A DNA stretch of 64,000 nt, taken from contig JARWKL010000011.1 of NCBI GenBank assembly GCA_029961685.1, positions 7,070,501 to 7,134,500 of the forward strand, in the 5' to 3' direction. Position 1 is the stretch's first letter. Each line of letters starts with the position of its first letter. The stretch comes from Aristolochia californica. Taxonomy: Eukaryota; Streptophyta; Magnoliopsida; Piperales; Aristolochiaceae. A program made the translations under genes and the position numbers. The notes beneath the pieces were generated by a model. That model was not told the DNA's origin. It ran no database searches and saw only the letters and a list, made by a program, of their open reading frames with translations. Of this stretch, positions 46,501 to 56,839 are shown piece by piece.

Positions 46501-49039
46501 TTTCACTTTACCATGAAAAAAGCATAACACCTTAGTTATCTACACTAGAATTTTTGAAGAAGACAAGGAAACAGAAAAACATGCTGCTGAAGTTTATTTT
46601 TGGTCTAGAGTAATTCCTTAGCTCTAACAAAAGATACAATTCTGTTCAATCAAGTACACGATAAGCATGCTCGACATAGTAAGAGGACTCAAATGCCATA
46701 CAAAAGATATAATGATCTCATTACCATGAACCATTTTACTGAACAATTATTATCTCTCACCACAAAATGCAAGAATAGAGACAGGCTGACTGCTTATCTA
46801 CTTAAGACCTTCAACTCTCAAGAACTTTATATGCTAGCTGTATAGATGTTGCAAAGTGGAGAGATATAGTAACAACTTTTATTACACCAGAACCTTGAAA
46901 TGTTTAAACTTAAGTGTGTTCCTCTAGCAAGGAACCTAGTTTCTAGGTTCCATAGCAGCAACCAATGACAGGTTCCATTTGTAGCTACTTAAGACCTCAA
47001 ACTTTTAAAATCTTGGACAGCAAACAGCTAGCTGTATAGAATTTTCAAGGTGGAATATGTAGTAATAACTGTTCTCACAACACAACCTCGATACTTTTAA
47101 AGGTTTAAACTTAAACGTGATCCTCTAGCAATGAACCTGGTGAGGCTCTAGTGAAATCTAGACAGAAGTATGAAGTCACACACAATGTTTCCCAAAAAAC
47201 GAAAAAGTCACACAACAACCACAAGTTAGATAGAAATAGAAAATCTTGCCTCGGTTGGCTACAGACAGAACCCAATCGCATATTTTTATTATCCTGTTAC
47301 TCAGCTCTGTCTTTTTACATCTCCATAAAGTCGGTACTATATATATGTATGATCCAAGGTCAGTAGTATATTTACCAGCATGCAAATCACATTTCCATAA
47401 TTAAGGAATATACTATCTTCGCACGTAATATTCACAGCCTGAGAGTGGTTTTTATCCAAAACAAAGAGCCAATAAAACATCTAAGTATTGTACAGGTCCA
47501 GGATAGTGCTTAGAAACCCTAAATATGTTGCAACATAACCATACCATCTGATTCCACTCTTGCAACCTAGTGATTAGAAACATCTCCACATGAAGAGTTG
47601 TTAACAGTAGTATCAACCAAGAAATTCAACACACATTCAGCAAGGTCTATACTAAGCTATCATGATTCAAACAAAGTCAGTGGCTAAACTAAATAGGCAG
47701 GACAACTTTTATAATCACCACCTTTGGCAAGCTCTCAAAGTAGACATCAGGGATCTCCATTTCGGCAAGGACACTACTATTAATTGCCATGGCTGCTTTC
47801 AGAATCTGATTTGCACAGTCCCTACACTGCTGCAGTCTCTTTCTTGCCTCATTAGATAACCCGTTTGGAGGGACCCGTGGACACGGAAGCCACCACTTCT
47901 CCTCCTGCCTCAGTGAGGGCCTACCTACTGAGGAAGAAGAGGGATAGCCATGGATTTCTTCAGCATCAGCCACCAGGATCCCCCTATCAACATACCAGAA
48001 TTCCGTTTCTCGGAATCCATCAAGCATCCCAAGAAGCATGGCATCGAGCTTTTTGAGGGCTGGAAGGTTCATATAGAGATCAGAGCGTGGTCGGGTTACC
48101 ATCACCTCGAAGGTCCCACCCCCAGGGAAATCTTGTAGGGAAGGGATAAACTCAACAATGGAGTCACACACGCAGAGCAGCCATTCCATCTCGCGGCGCC
48201 ACATAGATCTCTTCTGTGGGACCAATGGTTCCAGACGCCATAGCTCCCCGAAGACAGTAGCTGCCGAAATAGCATCGCAATCAAAACAAGGAAAGAAATG
48301 GCAGCTATTTTTCTCAACAATGTTGAAAATTGGTGAAGCTCTTTACCAGAGAGATTGGTAATGGCATTTGAGATTGCAAGGGCGGTGCATACCCCCTTCC
48401 CTCCACCAGACATGTCTTCTCCTAGCAGGAGCTTAGCGAAACGCTCCTTCATCATCTCCGCTTCTGCAGAAAGGAAAAACCAAACACGTTATTTGGAAAA
48501 GAAAAAGAGCACCAACACATTTTTGTCTCAAAATGGGCCACTGGCAACCTTCTGCAGAGTAGATCTAAAATTTGAAGGTTCAGCTTTAAAAATCCAGGCA
48601 CGAAGAGACAAGCATAAGCACATTTGCAACAGTGAGATCCACCCAGAATAGGGTAGAAATTAGCACCACCGCGTAGCAGGGGTTGGCAAATTCCAAGCCC
48701 AAACTGGAGATCGCCATTGAGAAAAAAGTACATTGAATTACAAAATGCAGAGAAAAAAAAAAAACCTGATAAATCAGTCTCTCGTTTTTCGGGCTTCTCC
48801 TCCCAGACGACCACATCCTTTCCCCCGACCAACGGAAGCTCCAGCTGTGCTACGAAACCCGAACTCCCGGTTAAGAGCGACGACGAGGCCGGGGAACTGG
48901 AACCAGCATCTCCGACGTCGTAACGGCGACCGGAGAAGCTGCTGCAGCTCTCTGATTCGCTGACATCGGCGCTCAAACTGTAGCTCTCGAACCTGTCGCT
49001 CTGCTGATCGCACCCATCCTCCGACGAAACGCTTCCCAT
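43549..49039 (-). CDS. ROPGEF: Rop guanine nucleotide exchange factor, PRONE family (five exons)
   Basis: Activates ROP/RAC small GTPases by exchanging GDP for GTP at the plasma membrane, usually downstream of receptor kinases in polar growth. Exons (minus strand): 49039-48766, 48463-48347, 48260-47722, 44782-44432, 43980-43549; 570 residues plus stop. All junctions are GT-AG and in phase. Residues 1-91 are a Ser/Asp/Glu-rich variable N-terminus. The PRONE catalytic domain (about 92-460) starts [20 protein letters not shown], continues with [20 protein letters not shown], a WW pair in [41 protein letters not shown] and [20 protein letters not shown], and closes near LFGRGGFGG. The C-terminal tail (about 470-570) is variable, with WSYAGNLG and DAPERD at the end; such tails are autoinhibitory and phosphorylated in known members. 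The start is the first ATG of the frame; an upstream TTG is ignored. Intron 3 is long (2.94 kb). Confidence 0.95.
44783..47721 (-). other. Intron 3 of RopGEF (2.94 kb)
   Basis: No embedded gene is recognisable. At about 46798-46975 and 46985-47150 there is a diverged tandem duplication (period 187 bp): CTACTTAAGACCT, GCTAGCTGTATAGA, GTTTAAACTTAA and CCTCTAGCAA recur in order. Confidence 0.8.
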
Positions 49040-49560
49040 CGACAACGACTACTCAAATCAAGAGCCCTGATCCCGTTTCCTTCCTCCGGCTGAACGAAGA
49101 CGACAACAGATAAAGCACAACGGCGATTTGTCACAAATCTCACCCGTACATTCCCCCTTCCGTCCCCATTCGCCAACACGTCGCTTTCAAGGCCTCCCGC
49201 CTCAGACCGCCGCAGAATAAAAAGCAAGTGCAGGAAGAAAAGCAAGCATTCTCTCTCTAACACCCTCACACTTTCTCTCTCTTCCTCTTTCGCTCTCGCC
49301 GGGAAAAACCAACAGAAAAGAAAAGGGAGGCCTCCCGCCTAAGACCGCCGCAGAATATAAAGCAAGTGCAGGAAGAAAAGCAAGCATTCTCTGTCTAACA
49401 CCCTCACACTTTCTCTCTCTGCCTCTTTCGGTCTGACCGGGAAAAAACGACAGAAGAAAAGAGACGCCGTTTGCAAGGGTCTTCTTCGACCGGAGTGTGA
49501 CCCCGACAAGAACCTTCCTTCCACTCCGACCAGTACAAAGGAGTCATTTCACTACGTCAT
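49040..49560 (-). promoter_or_regulatory. 5' UTR/promoter region of RopGEF with tandem 138-bp duplication
   Basis: CCTCCCGCCT starts at 49193 and again at 49331. The two copies run to about 49466 with few differences. Each copy contains, on the minus strand, GA-rich stretches, CAGGAAGAAAAGC-complement blocks and a TTTATATTCTGCGG or TTTTTATTCTGCGG block, the first a TATA-like site. A duplicated core promoter or 5' UTR is therefore likely. The transcription start is not known. Confidence 0.6.
49193..49466. repeat. 138-bp tandem duplication upstream of RopGEF
   Basis: Copy 1 at 49193-49330, copy 2 at 49331-49466. Both hold GCAAGTGCAGGAAGAAAAGC and ACACCCTCACACTTTCTCTC. Confidence 0.93.
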
Positions 49561-50394
49561 TAGCCATGTCCTGTACGTTGGAGTAAGCGGGACCCGCAGA
49601 TTACCGTTGTGGCGCTTGTATCTTGTGGTTGTCATCGGGCCGCGAGTAGCGTCGCAGAAGGACCAAAATGGCAGTTGCGTCAATGAATTGACGGTTGTAC
49701 CCTTAATGTTTTCATATACCTTAACTCAGTTTGGCTTCGCTGGGCTCGACTTAGACTCAGTTCGGCTCCATTAACTGTTCATGTTGGATAACCATGAGTT
49801 TCGTTGTAGATAAAGGCGAGCATATCGGATACGGCAGATACGGTCTCAGATTTTGGGCAGAAGGTTACTATTACGTAGCTAGTGGTGAATTTTAATATAT
49901 AAACTATAAGTTTCTATTGCCTATTAATAGATCCTACTTTTAATAAAGTTAGCATCCTAAATATTAAATAAATACTTATATGTAAGCTATATGTTGTATA
50001 TTTCTATCCAATATTGCAAAACCGGATTAGATCATCATCTTGGTGTGGTTATTGGGTTTGATCCAACTTTTAACTAAATTTTAAGAATAAATTCATATCC
50101 CAAAAATAAATGCCTCATGTACAATTAAGAGGGGAGGTTGGGGTGCCCGTTCGCAAACCGCTCAAGTTCAGCTCGGTTCTGGCTCGATTCAATTCGATCT
50201 CAAGCTCAGCTCGGTTCTGGTTCGATTCAATTCGATTTTTCTGGGCTCGTTTAAGTTAACGAGCCCAGTTTGACCGAACCATGGTTCGGTTCGAACGATT
50301 GAGCCTGTTTGTTAACTTAATGAGACTTGTTAACTTAATGAGACCCAACGGGCAAGAGCAGGGAGTAGGATGGGATATCTTCAAGTTTTGATTC

Positions 50395-51450
50395 GTAAAG
50401 TCAAAATGAAGGAAAAAAGAAAAGGAAAATGAAGAGAATAAAAAAAATAAGGGAAGAAGAAAAGGAAAAAATGTGAGAATAAGGAAAAAAATAAAAAGAA
50501 AAAAATGGAGGAGAGGGAAAAAAATAAAAATAAATAAGAGTTGAAAGACAAAAGGAAAAGGAAACAAATAGCAAGAATAGGATAAGAGTGAAGGAAAAAA
50601 TAAATAAAAAATATATATATCTAAAATTTTAAAATGAATTAAAATTATAATTAATTTGAAAAATGAGGAAATAAATATAAAATATTTTATAACAATATAA
50701 AGAAAAAATAAAGGAAGAAAAAATGGAAAAAAGAAAAATGAAAAAATAAATGAGGAGAGAGAAAAAGGAAAAGAAAAATAAATAAGAGTTTAAAGACAGG
50801 GAAAAAGGAAACAAATAGTAGGAAGAGGAGAAGAGTAAAGCAAAAAATTAAAAAACAAAAATATATATTTAAATTTTTAAAATGAATTAAAATTATAATT
50901 AAAGTGAAAAATGAGGAAAGTAAATATAAAATATTTATAAAAATATAAAGAAAAAATAAGGGAAGAAAAAAAGGAAAAAAGGAAAATGAAAAAAAAGGAG
51001 GAGAGAGAAAAAGGAAAATAAAAATAAATAAGAGTTGAAAGACAAAAGGAAAAAGGAAACAAATAGCAGGAAGAGGAGAAGAGTAGAGGAAAAATTAAAA
51101 ATTAAAAAATATATTTAAAATTTTAAAATGAATTAAAATTATAATTAAAGTGAAAATGAGGAAAATATATATAAACTATTTTATAAAAAATATAAATAAA
51201 AATAAGGGAAAAAAGGAAAAATGGGAGAATAAGGAAAAAAGGAAAATGAAAAAAATGGAGGAGAGAAAAAAAATGAAAAGAAAAATAAATAAGAGTTGAA
51301 GGACAAAAGGAAAAGGAAACAAATAGCATGAAGAGGTGAAGAATGAAGGAAAAAATTAAAATATATATTTAATTTTTTTAAATGAATTAAAATTATAATT
51401 AAAGTGAAAAATGAGGAAAATAAATATAAAATATTTTTATACATGAGAAA
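50395..51450. repeat. AT/purine-rich minisatellite, about 248-bp unit, four copies
   Basis: The block AAATGAATTAAAATTATAATTA starts near 50632, 50880, 51126 and 51380 (steps of about 248, 246, 254). Between these lie purine-only stretches and GGAAACAAATAGCA. Each unit gives a similar Phe-rich open frame on the minus strand (50814-50629, 51062-50877, 51329-51123); these are consequences of the poly-purine composition. Confidence 0.88.
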
Positions 51451-52359
51451 TATTTTGTTAATATTTTCTTATACAACTGAGCTATATACTTAAATCATTA
51501 TACTTAAATCTTGTTCTCAGTTAGAAAAATTCTCTGTTTCATAACTTAGAGTGTGTTTTATGTCTTTGTGAGGGCCAAAATGTCGAAACCAGACGAAAGT
51601 TGAGAGTAGTAGGTAAAAGAAATGAACTTATCCTATTAATTGAGACTAAATTATTAATATGGATTTTCAAGTAAAAAAGACTCATACAAAATACCCTTTC
51701 GATTTAATTGAACCGTCACAAAGATAAAATTTCATGACATACAAAATAATTTGTAGTATTGCTAATAAAAATTTATTAAAAACGAAGGCCATATTAGTGG
51801 TTTTTTCAACCAATGTTGAAAGGACATTTTTAGTAGAAATACATTTTCAGGGACTATTAGAACCTCATGTTTTTTGAAACATTTTTCTAATTGGAAATTC
51901 TTATTAAAAATCATATAATTTTCTAGGTAAGATTTTCCTGCCAAAATTGGTAATAAAATCGTATAGAAATTTTTTGAATAAGTATCTGACTATTGATGTT
52001 GTAATACTTTTAGCACGAGGCAATTTTCATAGTAATTTTGTGTTTGACATTTTATATGAGTAAAACTTTATCAATTAGTATAGTAATATATTAGATTGAT
52101 TGTTAATTTTTATTTATTTCGCTAGAAGAGGCAATAAGAGGTCCATTTAACTTTCCTAAGAAAATTTTAAAATATTTCTTGTAAATTTCTAGTAAGTCAC
52201 TAATAGGATTTTATTTAAAGGTGTTTTTTGGAAATATGTATCCTAGGATAAACATTTCTAGTTTTTCGTAGAATATAAATTTTCAACTAAGGGCACTAAG
52301 GAGGCCATAGTAAATTTATGGCCAGATTCAAAAATTACAAATAAGTTAGACAACATTTA

Positions 52360-52833
52360 GGGTTTTACGAATGTCCTTCAAACCCTCCTTGAAATACGAA
52401 GTAAAATACAACATTTCATCTCTTAGGCCAACTACCCCAATCTCAACTCCACTTTCTTCATATCTACTCTCAGCCAACGATATGGCCTCATTAAGGTCGA
52501 TCAAGACAATCTCAACCTTACATGGCCGACCCCACTTGAAATCCATCTCGTACACAAAGAATTTAGGTGACCTGCGATTGATAAGGCCTGTACTTTCCCT
52601 ATCTCTTTCGACTTCCGAAAGGAGTAGTCAGTTTCTTCCAACACTCCCTTGTTGAGTTGACGGATAGCCCAGTGAATCATCTCGGACACGACCACAAGTC
52701 CAATTTCTCCAATCAATTCGGCTTGACTTGCTTCGATGTAGGTTGATCCAACAAAGTTCCCAAAATAAGACTTGGGGATTGGCAGGTCTAACCGAGGGCG
52801 GTAAATTGTTGGGTAAGTGATAGAATCTTTGCC
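52360..52833 (-). pseudogene. BAHD acyltransferase fragment (C-terminal part) captured in hAT-like element
   Basis: On the minus strand the fragment reads from LPIPKSYFGNF (the YFGN motif of BAHD enzymes) through EASQAELIGEIGLVVVSE. A 1-nt frameshift near 52570 then breaks the frame. After it come SPKFFVYEMDFKWGRP, which is the DFGWG motif with Gly changed to Lys, and KVEIVLIDLNEAISLAESR. The ending is EEIGVV-type beta strands and FKEGLKDIR. BAHD enzymes transfer acyl groups from CoA to plant metabolites; the sequence is closest in style to the anthocyanin/phenolic malonyltransferase group. The catalytic HxxxD half is absent, the DFGWG motif is altered and the frame is broken, so it cannot be an active enzyme. 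Its last codons and stop are supplied by transposon sequence. Both edges abut sequence that is continuous in hAT-like element 1. Confidence 0.85.
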
Positions 52834-53287
52834 TTAGAGTAAAAAAGATTAATATTGGTGCGATCTAATCCATTATCGAGATTCAATCCCGAACCTCCCC
52901 TATCATTCTTTTTTTTAAATGTATGCATAATTTTATATATAATTTATTTGACATGTATTTTATACAGAGTATTAAATGTAGGTTTAAGCTCGAACTCGGT
53001 TAAAATTATTAAGCTCAAGCTTGATTCCAATTTTAGGCTCGGTGCTAGGCTCGGCTCGAGCTCAAGTTCGAAATATTTAAATCAAACTTGGCTCAACCAT
53101 AGGCAGGTTCGGGCTCGACTCGATTCGATGCCACCCCTAAGGGGAGGCATCATGTCCTATTTGGGGGTAGGTTATAAGGATTATTGTTTTCCCCTCCATT
53201 GTGTAGAACTCCCTCAAAGAGGGGATATGACCTCCTCTTCTCTCCTTCACCCACTTACATTCATAATCCGTTGTTGCGGGTCAATTG

Positions 53288-54164
53288 TGTTGACCAAGCA
53301 TTGACTTTCATCTTGATTTTGATGATAATAAAAATTAATTAATCTAATATTAGTAAATCTAATATTTCATATGCAACTCCTTCAAGAGACACACAAATCA
53401 AGGTTTGAGCAAGGAATCGACAAAGCTTCTCAAAGACTTAAGAGTTTTACTACCATGTCCAAGTCATTTTGAAAAAGCATCCTCAGAATTAAGAAGCAAA
53501 TAATTGAAAACTAGAGTTTAGGTAATCTAGAAAATTCACAAAAACACAGTTACATGTAAGAGAGCAGCGCCAAATATTCAAACTTGAGGTATAATGGAAT
53601 CTTTGAAGCTTTAGATCAAAGTTACATTCTCTTTATGTTTTATCGATGTATACATATGTTTTAAACTTGTTGGAATTACTTAGGATCAAATTTAATCATG
53701 TTTTAAAAATTGTACATAGAAATTTAGCATTGGGTTGATCGTTCAACCAAAAGTGCATATGCCAAAAATATAAAGTTTGATTGATCAATTAGAACTTGGT
53801 CAAATTGTGCTATAAAGCATAATTGATCATCCTCTGTGGACTGATCGATCAATAATGTCCATGCAATGTAAAAAATGAAGAATGATCAATCAACCTCCTC
53901 AAAATGATTGGTCATATAGAAGTTTGCCAACTAGGGACATAAAAGCATGATCAATCATTGACAAGCCATTAATCGATTATACATGTATTGCACAACCAAT
54001 AACTTCGCTATATGATCAATCAATCTACTAATCGATCAAATTAACTTATCAGACCCAACAAAAAGATATTGATTGATCATACCATCGATTAATAAGCTTT
54101 TTTTTTGACAAAAATATAGTCATTATACTCAATTGATCAATCAAATACTTTACACTAATCAATT
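53288..54164 (+). repeat. GATC-rich Copia LTR (third copy, plus orientation, truncated)
   Basis: Starts TGTTGACCAAGC...GATGATAATAAAA, the counterpart of the right end at 39590 reversed. It shares AACTTGAGGTATAATG with the complement of 39318-39333 and has TGATCAATCA motifs throughout 53750-54150. It is cut at 54164 by a different LTR. Confidence 0.75.
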
Positions 54165-54285
54165 TATTGATTTTCAGGAATCCATAGCTTTAAGATCTTT
54201 GGTAATGAAGGAGAGAAGGGAGAAGGGAGAAGAAGAAGAAGGAAGAAGAAGAGGGAAGAGAGAAAGGAAGCAAGAGAGGCGTACA

Positions 54286-54325
<40 letters not shown>

Positions 54326-54516
54326 AAGTTGGGAGGAAAGGAGAAGAAGAGTAGGGTTATGGACTTATGTCCCAACCCTCCTCCTTACATTGTATTTATA
54401 TATGCCAAATATTCAAAATTATAAGTACACCCTTCGCACTAGAAGGAGTGAATAAGGGACAAAGACTATAAGATAATTACATCAATGACACCCAAGCTTG
54501 CATATATCTTCTAACA
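54165..54516 (-). repeat. LTR, 'TGTTGGAAGATA' family (3' LTR), with (GA)n
   Basis: Left end TGATTTTCAGGAATCCATAG, right end CTTCTAACA, followed by CTCTCCCTCAAGC (polypurine tract of the minus strand). It has a (GA)n microsatellite at about 54287-54325 and GGACTTATGTCCxAACCCTCC shared with the other copies. Confidence 0.78.
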
Positions 54517-56100
54517 CTCTCCCTCAAGCTGGTGGTGAAAAGACATAATACATCCCCAACTAGGTACATGTAATGGAGATAACCTTGGAGTTAATTGACT
54601 TTGTGAATATATCAACAAGTTATCTGTGAGTTGAGACATCTTTAAGACTTATAATTCCTGCTTGCACCTTTTCTATCACAAAGTGACAGTCCACCTCGAT
54701 AAGCTTAGTTCTCTCATGGAAAACTGAGTTGGAGGCAATGTAGATTGCAACTTAGTTCACAATGGAGTTTCATCAGGACTTCTTTGTGGAGTCCCAAGTC
54801 TGTTAGAAGAGTTTTAATCCATAGAAGCTCGCTTACCGTATTTGTCATGGCTCCTTCTGCACTGGACCTTACAACTACACTTTATTTTTTACTTCTCCAT
54901 ATAACAAGATTGCCTCCAACTAGAGTACGATATCCTGAAATGGGTTTTCTATCATCTGGTGATATAGCCCAATCTGCATCGGCAAAACTTTCAACATTGA
55001 AATGACCATGACACTTATATAGAAGCCCTTGTCCTAGTGCCTTTTTCAAGTACTCGGGAATCCTCTCTAATGCCTATCAATGAGACATGTGAGGTTTAGG
55101 CATATATGACTCCCTGCAAAAGAACTATTTGTTCTAGTCACAATGAGATAAATAAGCTTCCCAACTAATCTCTGGTACATTTCAAAATCAACTTTGTTAA
55201 ATTGGGTCCAATGCCTATCCAAAAATGACTAGCTAACTTAGGAAACCTCTTTCCCAACTAATAAAATCAAGATATTTGATCTCACTAATCCATGTGGGAC
55301 TATTCCTTAACACTCCCCCTCATGTGTAGGCACGTGGATAATTTGGGTGGAGGCCCACATACGAGTACTTGTTTTGATACCATGTTAAATTGGGTCCAAT
55401 GCCTATCCCAAAATGACTAGCCAACTTAGGAAACCTCTTTCCCAACTAATAAACTCAAGATTTTTTATCTCACTAATCCATGTGGGACTATTCCTTAACA
55501 AACTTCTTCTCTTGAGACAACACATAATTTTGTATTTGTCTCCATAGGGGTGTTAACAGAACGACATCCTATCATTCTTGTTTCTTGAAGCAAGTCAAGT
55601 AGATATTTTCTTTGTGATAAGATAATATCATGCATGAACTAAAGAACCTCAATACCAATGAAGTACTTAAGGAGTTCTGTCTTTTGTCTTGAATTCATTG
55701 CATATCTTGTGTTTGATTTGATTGATGCTATCAGTATCACTGCCTTTCAGAATAATATCATCCTCGTACACAACAAGTAATACCACACCTTTCTCAGTAT
55801 GTTTGACAAATAAATAATAGTCCACAAAACACCTTGTGAACCTGAATCGACACATAGCTTGACTAAACTTATCAAATCAGGCTCTCCGAGATTGCTTTAG
55901 ACTATATAAGGACTTTTGTAGACAACGTAACATCTCCTCCTCAACCACAAATCTAGGTTATTGTTGTATATAAATTTCCTCTTTAATATCGCCTTTGTGG
56001 AAGACATTCTTCACATCTAACTGAAAAATAAGCCACTGAGAGTTAGCAGCAAGAGATAATAAAAGACATACAGAGTTGAACTTGTCGATGGGAGAAAAAG
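54517..56100 (-). pseudogene. Copia pol remnant (reverse transcriptase, RNase H), minus strand, interrupted by TRIM
   Basis: Reverse transcriptase is visible at 55855-55667 (RFRFTRCFVDYYLFVKH; the catalytic block reads VYEDDIILKG, where the usual Tyr-Val-Asp-Asp is altered) and further to the right as far as about 56090. RNase H parts lie at about 54540-55010 on the minus strand. The frame is full of stops. The TRIM at 55195-55500 is inserted in the stretch between these two parts, leaving target duplication AACTT. The remnant is related to, but not a copy of, that at 28918-31345. Confidence 0.8.
55195..55500 (-). mobile_element. Terminal-repeat retrotransposon in miniature (TRIM), 306 bp
   Basis: Two 118-bp LTRs (55195-55312 and 55383-55500), each TGTTAAATTGGGTCC...TTCCTTAACA, differ at five positions by my count. 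The 70-bp interior carries CTCCCCCTC next to the left LTR (the polypurine tract of the minus strand). Next to the right LTR is TTTTGATACCA, whose complement TGGTATCAAAA is an iMet-like primer site. Perfect 5-bp target duplication AACTT (55190-55194 and 55501-55505). It has all cis elements for reverse transcription and no coding capacity. Its size is near the lower limit of known plant TRIM/SMART elements. Confidence 0.95.
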
Positions 56101-56329
56101 TTTTCTCATAACTGAAAAGTTTTTATTTGGAAAGTAGACTCAAATATCTTTCCATCAATATATATTTTTCAATATTAAAAACTCCGTATAGAGGTAAAAA
56201 ATGCAAAGAAAATTACAGGTATAGGGACTGAAAAAAATAACTACGAACCTAGACTTAGGGTTTAAAAAAAATGATCACATTGCCTCCGTGAGTTGACCAA
56301 GCCAACTCACAGAACCTGCTCTGATACCA
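56101..56329 (-). mobile_element. Leader of non-autonomous LTR element, with primer site
   Basis: The complement of 56318-56329 is TGGTATCAGAGC, a perfect iMet-like site. The stretch to the left (GTGAGTTGACC...GTTTTT) matches the leaders at 27600-27680 and 35140-35270. Confidence 0.65.
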
Positions 56330-56555
56330 TATTGAATTTATGAAAAAGAGAAATACTTCATTGGCTTATTTTAATCAGTGTACATGAACCTCTATTTATA
56401 ATAGAGGAAGGTAGTAGAGTCCAATTACAATAAAACTACCTTTGTCCCAATTACACCCAAACTCTAACACTTAAAGGTAAGTCCAAGCATTATTAAATAA
56501 CTCAAAATAGATAAAAGACAAACCTAAATCAAACTAAAACTCTTCTAGGACGTGA
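56330..56555 (-). repeat. LTR of 'TGTTGAAGAGC' family (truncated)
   Basis: Starts TATTGAATTTATG (TG mutated to TA). It contains CCTCTATTTATAATAGAGG, the same palindrome as at 27844, and TAGAGTCCAATTACAATxAAACTACC. The distal part is missing. Confidence 0.75.
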
Positions 56556-56839
56556 CCATTAGATAAAGATACTTTCTTGAGTCCTTCTTGATCTTCCCAA
56601 CTGATGTGATAAGGATGTCAGCTCATGATAATCATTGTGGGTCTTACTTCTTATGGGCTTGGGCACATCTTTTGGTCCTTCCTTGGTCGTGTGGGCTTGA
56701 GCCCTATCTTCCAACAGAAACTTTCCAAGGGCAGATCATAAGATACTTTTCTGATATCGTTGATCAATAAAAATAACTCAAAAAGTAAGAAAAAAATTCG
56801 GCTTAAATTTGGATCTTCACACGTAACTAGATAACGACA

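Larger units (their letters stand above)
50138..53139. mobile_element. hAT-like non-autonomous element 2 (3.0 kb) with captured gene fragment
   Basis: Left terminus TTGGGGTGCC (mutated), right terminus GCCACCCCTA, perfect 8-bp target duplication AGGGGAGG (50130-50137 and 53140-53147). Subterminal GCTCGG/GCTCGAG-rich blocks and the middle (51830-52350, 52834-53139) align with hAT-like element 1 (40770-41330, 41335-41645). Extra sequences not in element 1: a tandem array at about 50395-51450 and a BAHD acyltransferase fragment at 52360-52833. No transposase is recognisable. Confidence 0.88.

Noticed and set aside
49720..49790. GGCTCGACTTAGACTCAGTTCGGCTCC as another hAT-like element
   Set aside because: Only a short stretch resembles the GCTCGAG-rich subterminal region; no termini or duplication can be seen.
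54745..55005. An 86-codon plus-strand open frame
   Set aside because: It is the antisense of Copia RNase H; a matching antisense frame occurs at 29208-29411, so it follows the transposon coding strand.
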